A stretch of DNA of 64,000 nucleotides, taken from NCBI GenBank assembly GCA_963210315.1, contig OY723285.1:2108001-2172000 (forward strand), in the 5' to 3' direction. Below the pieces are notes generated by a model, which made no database searches, was not told the origin of the DNA, and saw nothing but the letters and a program-made list of their open reading frames with translations. The DNA is from Rhynchopus euleeides (Eukaryota; Euglenozoa; Diplonemea; Diplonemida; Diplonemidae). Positions 58,161 through 64,000 of the stretch are shown piece after piece. Numbering within the stretch: the stretch's first letter is position 1; each line of letters opens with the position of its first letter. The translations under genes and the position numbers were made by a program.

Positions 58161-60208
58161 TGTGTGTGTGTGTGTGTCGGGGGGCCTCGATACATCACAC
58201 CGGGGAAAAAAAAGGCAACCTTGTGTGGAGAGTTGATCGCATCGGGAGCCCCTGCTCTGGAGTTTGGATCCCCCAACAAAGCGGAGGTGTCGCTTCCGCT
58301 TTGCGGGAGGTCAGACTCCTGTCAATTCTGACACACGAAACCACCTCTTCCCCACGCCACGGCGCAAGGCAAGCTGCCATGCCGCCCCTATTTTGCTATT
58401 TTTTTCTTAGAGACTTGCCGTGATGTTTTCAGCAGTGAAGTCCCCCCTACCCCTACCTACCCCTCCCTTCTCGCGTGGTTCTGTGCTTCTCGAGGCATGC
58501 TTTATTCCACTAAAAGGCCACGACTGCCGGCGGGCGATGGCCGAATAGTATTTCTGTTGTACGTGATCGGAGGAGGAAAGGGGGGGGAGGGTCAGGCCCC
58601 CCACCCCCCCCCCCCTTTCCTCCTGGACTTGCTCGCCTCCGAGGTGGGTGAGGTTGAAAGCCTGTCAGCCATCCGTGGGTGTGGAAGCACTCAACGCATC
58701 TAAAAGTGAACAAAAGGCCGAGGTGGGTGAAAGCCCTGCAGCCCTGCAGCCCTGAGGAGCCGCGGCTGCACTGCCCCAGCAAGCATTCAACGGAACCCCG
58801 ACACTGGGGTGTGGCGGGTGTGTGTCTGTGTGTGACATGTGTGCTGAGTCTCTGTTTCCAACAAAGCGCATGTGCAAGCAGTTCTGTGGTGGCTGCCGTT
58901 ATGCCTTCCCTTTCTTGCTGCCCGCCACACGGGTGGGGCGGGAGCTGATTTTTTGGGGTTTTTTCATCTTTGGTGGTTCAGCGCGCTTATGCCCCCCCCC
59001 CCCTCCTCCCCCCCGGCCCACGGTTGTTTTCTGGATTCGTTCTCCGCAAAAATCGGGAAGATTCTGCAAAAAAAAATATGCCCGGCGCTTTTCTCATAAA
59101 AACAGGTCGCCAAAACGGCCACCAAAGCGCACTTTCCGGCACCGCTTCGCGAGGACCCCCGCTCCCCCTTCCCACCCCGATGCTCTGGGAAGCCCAGTGG
59201 CTGTGTTTTGTGACGTGTTGTGCCATGCCTGGTGTCCGTCTCTCTCTGACACCCTAGCTCGTCTGTAGTGTTGCGTCCCCAGGTCTCAGGCGTCGGAGGG
59301 GGGGTGGGTGGGTGGGTTTTGTTTTGAGGGAAACAAGGTCTGTGTGCTGAGTGTTTTGTGTGGCTGTGCGGACGCAAGGCCGCCACGCAACCTGGGAGAG
59401 AGAGGGAGGAGGGGGGGGTCCTTTTTTACAAAACAAAAGCAACATCTGCTGCCCCCCGTATCCTGCTCGCAGAGACGGGGGGCGTCAATGGGACAGTTCG
59501 AGCCTCGCTCGTGACTGCCGATGCCAAAAAAGTTATAAAGTTGTGTGTGTGTGTGTGACAGTGGGGATCGCATCAAGAGCAGATTGCTTATGGGGGCCCT
59601 CGCTACCAGATGTGACTGAGTGAGAAGAAGTGAGCCACGGCCCACTTCCCCTCACTGACTGACGAGCTGTGACTGGTTGCGAGGGCCCCCATGAGGGTGT
59701 GTGTCTGAAAGCTCCGGGGTTTGCGGCGAAAAGACGGGTTGACGGGGTCTCGCCTCGTCCCGCCTTCACCGTTGCTCTCCCAGGGGTTTCCAAGAATTCC
59801 TGAAATTCCGAAGATGAGGCAGGCACTCAGTGTTCACCACTACTGCAAAACAAAGATTCACGTGTGAGTGGAGAGTTGCACACCAAGAGCTGGTGTTCCG
59901 TGCGTTCTCCACTACTACAGAAATATTCACGCATGTGTGTGTGTGTGTGTGTGTGTGACCTGCTCACGGGCAGAGCATGTGACGTGATCTGGCCGTCGCG
60001 ATAGTCATTGCTGCTGGTCGCCAAAGGAGCAACGCATCCCCTGGCCTTTGCCAGCAGCAAGAAGAAAATTGTCAGAAAAAAATGAAGCAAACGCTGAGGG
60101 AGCCTTGCAGCTCATCGGGTTGTGGCTGTTGACACAACCCTGCCCCCCCCTTGCACACTGGACCCAGCAGCCGTCTCGGCAGCCTTGCCAAGGCGGCCAG
60201 TGTGGCAA
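58161..60208. other. intergenic; simple repeats and one MITE
   Basis: No gene recognised. It contains (TG)n runs at 58161-58178, 59545-59557 and 59935-59957, C tracts near 58600 and 58990-59014, and the 99-bp element at 59592-59690. ORFs on both strands are low-complexity and share no family features. Confidence 0.5.
59592..59690. mobile_element. 99-bp snap-back MITE, third copy
   Basis: Ends GGGGGCCCTCGCTACCAG and CTGGTTGCGAGGGCCCCC. Its reverse complement aligns with 16817-16925 through most of its length (CACAGCTCGTCAGT, GAGGGGAAGTGGGC). Flanked by AT on both sides; the duplication length is unclear. Confidence 0.65.
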
Positions 60209-60582
60209 CACGGTGGGATCTTGTAAATTTTACATGTATACCTACAAGTATATACATGTATTATACATGTATAATACTTGCATGTCAACTATTATACATG
60301 TATAATACATGTATATGCCTGAAATATACATGTAAAATACATGTATATCAAGTAAAAATACATGTATAATACTTGCATGTCAACTATTATACATGTATCT
60401 TTACTTGATATACATGTATTTTACATGTATATTTCATGCATTTACATGTATTTTACATGTATAATACTTGTCATGCAAGTATTATACATGTAAAATACTT
60501 GCATGACAAGTAAAATACTTGCATGCAAGTAAAATACATGTATTTTACTTGCATGCAAGTATTTTACTTGTCATGCAAGTAT

Positions 60583-60727
60583 TTGAACGATTTTGAACGA
60601 TTTTTGGCCGTGCTCGTAGCATTCCCCGTTGAGGGGGTCGCTATTTCGTGTTCTCCTGGCCGCACGGAGGCATTGCCTTACGTCGCCTCTTCCTCTTTTC
60701 CTTTGGTGGTGTGTTGGTCTGGCACAG
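60583..60727 (+). pseudogene. 145-bp piece of LINE ORF2 inside element D
   Basis: Identical over all 145 bases to the reverse complement of 51132-51276, which encodes the ORF2 stretch beginning LNDFERFLAVLVAFPVEG. The identity ends sharply on both sides. At 145 bp (3n+1) it would not be a neutral insertion in ORF2, so the direction LINE to D is more likely. Confidence 0.85.
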
Positions 60728-61223
60728 AGGGCGGGACCGTGCTGATATGCACAGTGACGACTCTCCCTTTTGTTTTGTGCCCGCCTCCACCGAGATTCGG
60801 CTGATGCCTCTCAGACTGGGGGCGGGCGGTCGCCGACCCTTTTCTGTACGAGGTTTTCCACAGGCTGCACACCTGCCCCGCGGCTGTGTGGCAGTCTTCG
60901 CGGAGTGCAATGCGAAGGTCTGGCCTGACGTGGTGTGACTATTTAGACTCCAGGTGTCTCCACCCTTCCTGGTCTGGGGAGCCTCGGTACCCAAGCAGTT
61001 TTCGGTCATGCCCTGGACCACGGCCGTGCTAGACTCCTGGTGCAGGCACCCGTCATGGTCCGGGGACGGCCCCCCCAGGCAGTTTAACGTCTTACCCAGG
61101 ACTTTTGGTGACAAGAGTGGGGACTTGTCATGCAAGTATTTTACATGTATAATACTTGCATGACAAGTATTATACATGTAAAATACATGTAAATGCATGA
61201 AATATACATGTAAAATACATGTA

Positions 61224-62009
61224 CCGTAAACGGAAATATTGTGGACCGTAATAAAGGTGAACCGTACTATAGGTGGACCGTAAAAAAGATGGAACAAATG
61301 GGATTTTTCCGGAACTTGGAACATTTTTACGGTCCACCTATTTTACGGTTGGGATCGTGGACTTGGCGGTTTTTTTACGAGTTCCTTCGCGACTTCGTCG
61401 CGAAGGAACCAAGGAAATCGTACGACTGGGCCTCAGCACAGAGTGTGCGCTCACCATCGTCCGGGAACTGTTCTCCCACAGTTACTGCAGGGTGTACTAC
61501 ACTAAAGGAGTACGATTTCCCTTAATTTTCCGGGCACTGATTCACGAATTTACATCTGGAGGGAGCCCGGTGGTCTCAGCTTCTGTCTGCGCGCCCTGCC
61601 GTACTGTGGCTGCTTTTGTGGGCTCGTGCAGCAGGTTCTACTTTTACTTCTACCGGAATGCTCCTTGCATGGTACTACACTTCTCGAGGTGTGGTGGTGG
61701 GTGAGTCTCGAGGTGAGTGGTGGTGATCGTGCCTTTTCCACACGCAGGGAGGACTTGCTTCTCTTGCTGGTGTTGGTTGCGGTGGTGGAGGGAGGGTCCA
61801 AAGCTGGGAGGTCGGGAGGCCTACGTGTGGGTGTCTGCGGCGTGGAGGCCGCAGTCCGCGCCCCGCAACCCACCAGCCCGCGGGCGAAAAACGCATTGTC
61901 TTTTCCATATTCAGTCCCAATAAATGGTGGACCGTAAAAAAGATGGAACGTTTGGCCTTTTTTTGGGAACTTGGAACATTTTTACGGTCCACCCTTTTTC
62001 CGTTTACGG
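61224..62009. mobile_element. element E, 786-bp TA-flanked element nested in D
   Basis: Ends CCGTAAACGG and CCGTTTACGG, flanked by TA (61222-61223 and 62010-62011). Removing it restores TACATGTATATCAAG, the sequence found uninterrupted in the other arm of D near 60340. The subterminal block GTGGACCGTAAAAAAGATGG pairs with TTTTTACGGTCCACC near both ends. There is a perfect 12-bp hairpin near 61379-61405. It codes for nothing recognisable. A TA duplication fits a Tc1/mariner-like non-autonomous element. Confidence 0.75.
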
Positions 62010-62213
62010 TATATCAAGTAAAGATACATGTATAATAGTTGACATGCAAGTATTATACATGTATTTTTACTTGATATACATGTATTTTACATGTATATTT
62101 CAGGCATATACATGTATTATACATGTATAATAGTTGACATGCAAGTATTATACATGTATAATACATGTATATACTTGTAGTTATACATGTAAAATTTACA
62201 AGATCCCACCGTG

Positions 62214-62606
62214 AATATAAAAAAACCCCCCCCACCCCCCGGCCACCCGCGCCGGACAAAAAAATCGCCCAGCAGCAACAAAACAAGCATCCGCAGCCCA
62301 CTAGCCCTGGCCGTCTCGCACGTCAGGCTGGGTGGTCATCGATGCCAAAAAAACACATCGTCTGCCTTCCTAGCTGTCCAACCAACATAACCTATCCCCG
62401 GACGCAGCGGCGCGCAGCAGGCGCTACGGTTCGAATCGTATTGCAGCTTCAAAAGGTGCACACCGATAGGGCCCTCCGTGGGCACTCCGCCCCCGACCCA
62501 CCCGCCCCCCGCCCGCCCAACCCCTTTGGATCCCTGAGGCATGCATTACGGCCTTCATTGTCCCTAGCACACCACCACCGGCAGGGCACTACACGTCGCC
62601 CTCAGT
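62214..62606 (+). other. upstream region of the CSN7 gene
   Basis: No gene. It starts with AATATAAAAAAAC, a TATA-like stretch about 390 bp from the ATG, then C-rich spacer. GGTTCGAATC near 62427 resembles a tRNA B box, but no tRNA folds around it. Confidence 0.4.
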
Positions 62607-63443
62607 ATGGGCGACCAAGGCGTCTTCACAGTGGCGGCCCGCAACAGCAGTGGAGCTGCAGCTGCGAAGGTGGTGCACGAGGCGCTCGCATCGCCCAACC
62701 TGTTTGTCTTCGGGGAGCTGTTCGAACTCCCGTCCGTCGTGAAGGTGTGCCTGCCTTTTTCTCTCCTCTCTCCCCTCCCCCTGGCCCTGCTGCAGGCCTC
62801 CCCATTGTGCCGGGCATGCGCAAGGCGCACCGGCAACCCCACCCCCCTCCCTGGGGACTGTGGACGGAGCACCTGAACACTAGGAGGCTCTCCTGCTTTG
62901 CAGCATCTCGCATGCACCTGTCAACGCCGTTTGCCCGCCCCCTCGCTCCACGTTGGCTCCACGTAAAGCCCGCCCCCTCGCTCCACGTTGCAAAGCAGGG
63001 ACTGAGTTACATCTTGGATGTGGTGCGAATGTGAGATCGGCAGGTTCGTCCAGATTGTTCGTCGGCACAGGGATTCCCCGGCGGCACATTGAACGTAGTG
63101 TGGAGGTCATGCACCTGCCGTAAGGCCTCCTGCATCGACGCGGCGTTGTTAGCGACGACGAAAACCCTGACGTTGTGGGTGGCCAGTTCCCCAAGCCTTG
63201 TTGGTCTCCTTCCACAGGGGCACCGCCGTACCGCCCCTCCCACCTTGCATAACGAGTGAAGGGAGCTCGTTCTTGTGATCCCTTCTCCTTCTATTTCACT
63301 ACCCCCCTCCCACCCGGCGTGACAACACACCCTCACAACCCACACCGACACCACTTCCTTTCAGCTGGCCGAGGATCCAGCAACACGGCCAACGTACGAC
63401 CTGCTTGCAATATTCACCTACGGGACCTACGATGACTACAGAG
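62607..63443 (+). CDS. CSN7: COP9 signalosome subunit 7 (CSN7-like), first two exons; gene continues past the window
   Basis: Exon 1 (62607-62744) begins at ATG and encodes 46 residues containing AAAAKVVHEALASPNLFVFGE and LFELPSVVK. Exon 2 (63365-63443) continues LAEDPATRPTYDLLAIF and TYGTYDDYR. This follows the start of known CSN7 proteins, where a helical N-terminus with a VFGELL-type block leads to a TYADY-type block. CSN7 is a PCI-domain subunit of the COP9 signalosome, which removes NEDD8 from cullin ubiquitin ligases; it acts as scaffold. Splice sites are AAG|GTGTGC...CTTTCAG|CTGGCC, and a GTATGT donor (63444). The 620-bp first intron is much longer than the others here and contains a 20-bp direct repeat (62938-62957 and 62973-62992). 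The PCI domain itself lies beyond the window. Confidence 0.72.
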
Positions 63444-64000
63444 GTATGTTGTGCTGTGCCTGCCAAGGTTGCCGAGGTGGGATTGGCATGGCCACCCAGG
63501 GTCGGAGGGATTATGAACTCGTACTCACGCACTATATGACCCCGTCCAAACCCCCCCACCCCAAAGTCTACCCTTTTGGGATTTTCCCCAAAATATCTGA
63601 GTTCTGGGCGCCAGAAGTGATGTGGGGTGGGTCTGGGGGCTGGGGGTCGTAGTCCCCGCACTGATGTGCCCTCAAACTGTCCTTTTTTGGGTGATTTCCC
63701 TCTATTTTGGCCCATCTGGAGCCTGTGGAAGTAGGCATCCCTGGTGACAGGTTGGGGGTTTTCCCCCGGTGGGGAAGGTGGAGCCTTTCCCACCCTCCCT
63801 CCAGGTCACTTTACACGGCGGGAGCTCGAGGGAGTGCAAAGTGCCTTACACTCCCTCCAGCTCACTTTACTCCCTGCGGGTGATACGCTGAAAACCGGTC
63901 AAAAACGCGATTTTAGCTGTTTTTGGGCGACTTCGGCCAAGGCTCGGGAGGGCTTGAAAAGGTCTCCCGAGTGTTGAGAGAGAAAGCGAACTAAGTCCCT
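63444..64000 (+). other. probable intron 2 of the CSN7-like gene
   Basis: Begins with a GTATGT donor. The rest is G/C-rich sequence without recognisable coding; 63815-63870 holds two similar GGAGTGCAAAGT/CACTCCCTCCAGCTCACTTTAC segments. I could not identify the next exon. Confidence 0.4.

Larger units (their letters stand above)
60209..62213. mobile_element. element D, foldback element with ~300-bp inverted repeats
   Basis: Starts CACGGTGGGATCTTGTAAAT and ends with its reverse complement. The inverted arms (about 60209-60515, and 61127-61223 plus 62010-62213) are almost identical and built of TACATGTA, TTGCATGCAAG and ACTTGTCATGCAAGT units, each itself palindromic. The right arm is split by element E. 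Between the arms (60516-61126) lies unique sequence, including 145 bp identical to the LINE. I find no transposase and no clear target duplication (AA at most). Confidence 0.8.

Noticed and set aside
62380-62450. tRNA suggested by GGTTCGAATC (B box)
   Set aside because: No A box at the right distance and neither the T stem nor the acceptor stem pairs.

Overview
The window is nuclear DNA from a GC-rich, probably single-celled eukaryote. The evidence is an 18S-5.8S-28S ribosomal RNA operon, GT-AG introns of 43-75 bp, a COP9-signalosome subunit, a DHHC palmitoyltransferase, and several families of eukaryotic retrotransposons and inverted-repeat transposons. I could not assign the lineage from the rRNA by eye; a search with the 18S at 1476-3528 would settle it.

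Layout. 1-4441: the 3' end of one 28S gene, a short (~0.7 kb) spacer, a complete 18S, ITS1, 5.8S, ITS2, and the first ~460 nt of the next 28S, which stops abruptly. From 4442 the sequence is the 3' tail of a non-LTR retrotransposon (LINE) identical to a full-length copy at 49.4-58.2 kb. 4.8-7.5 kb: a Mutator-like non-autonomous element (A) with a different 2-kb inverted-repeat element (B) nested in it. 8.2-10.1 kb: a His/Gly-rich protein with three copies of an unrecognised ~75-residue module. 10.8-16.1 kb: a 5.3-kb inverted-repeat element (C) carrying a LINE-derived C-terminal reading frame, with a 1365-bp tandem duplication. 17.6-18.7 kb: a DHHC palmitoyltransferase. 19.8-20.8 kb: a broken WD40 fragment next to a second copy of A. 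21.1-40.2 kb: one gene with five short introns near its 3' end, encoding a 6275-residue type I membrane protein (signal peptide, sushi-like Cys-rich modules, 16 Calx-beta-like repeats, roughly 70 EGF-like repeats, one membrane segment, cytoplasmic tail). 41.2-45.9 kb: a tyrosine-recombinase (DIRS-type) retrotransposon on the minus strand with the order gag-recombinase-RT/RNase H. 47-49 kb: an RNA-binding protein with RRM-like domains, RanBP2-type zinc fingers and a long His/Gln tract. 49.4-58.2 kb: a full-length two-ORF LINE on the minus strand, set in a (CA)n microsatellite. 60.2-62.2 kb: a foldback element (D) carrying 145 bp identical to the LINE, with a TA-flanked element (E) nested in it. 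62.6 kb to the end: the first exons of a COP9 signalosome subunit 7 gene.

The host genes do not form an operon or pathway; they are separate genes among mobile elements. The most notable signals are the mobile-element designs. Both retrotransposons have two large ORFs in the same frame separated by one stop codon (TAG in the LINE, within a 19-nt palindrome; TGA in the DIRS-type element), which suggests readthrough. The LINE adds an OTU-protease-like domain and a tandem Cys/His module that also occurs in element C. Among host genes, the giant surface protein and the three-module His-rich protein stand out.
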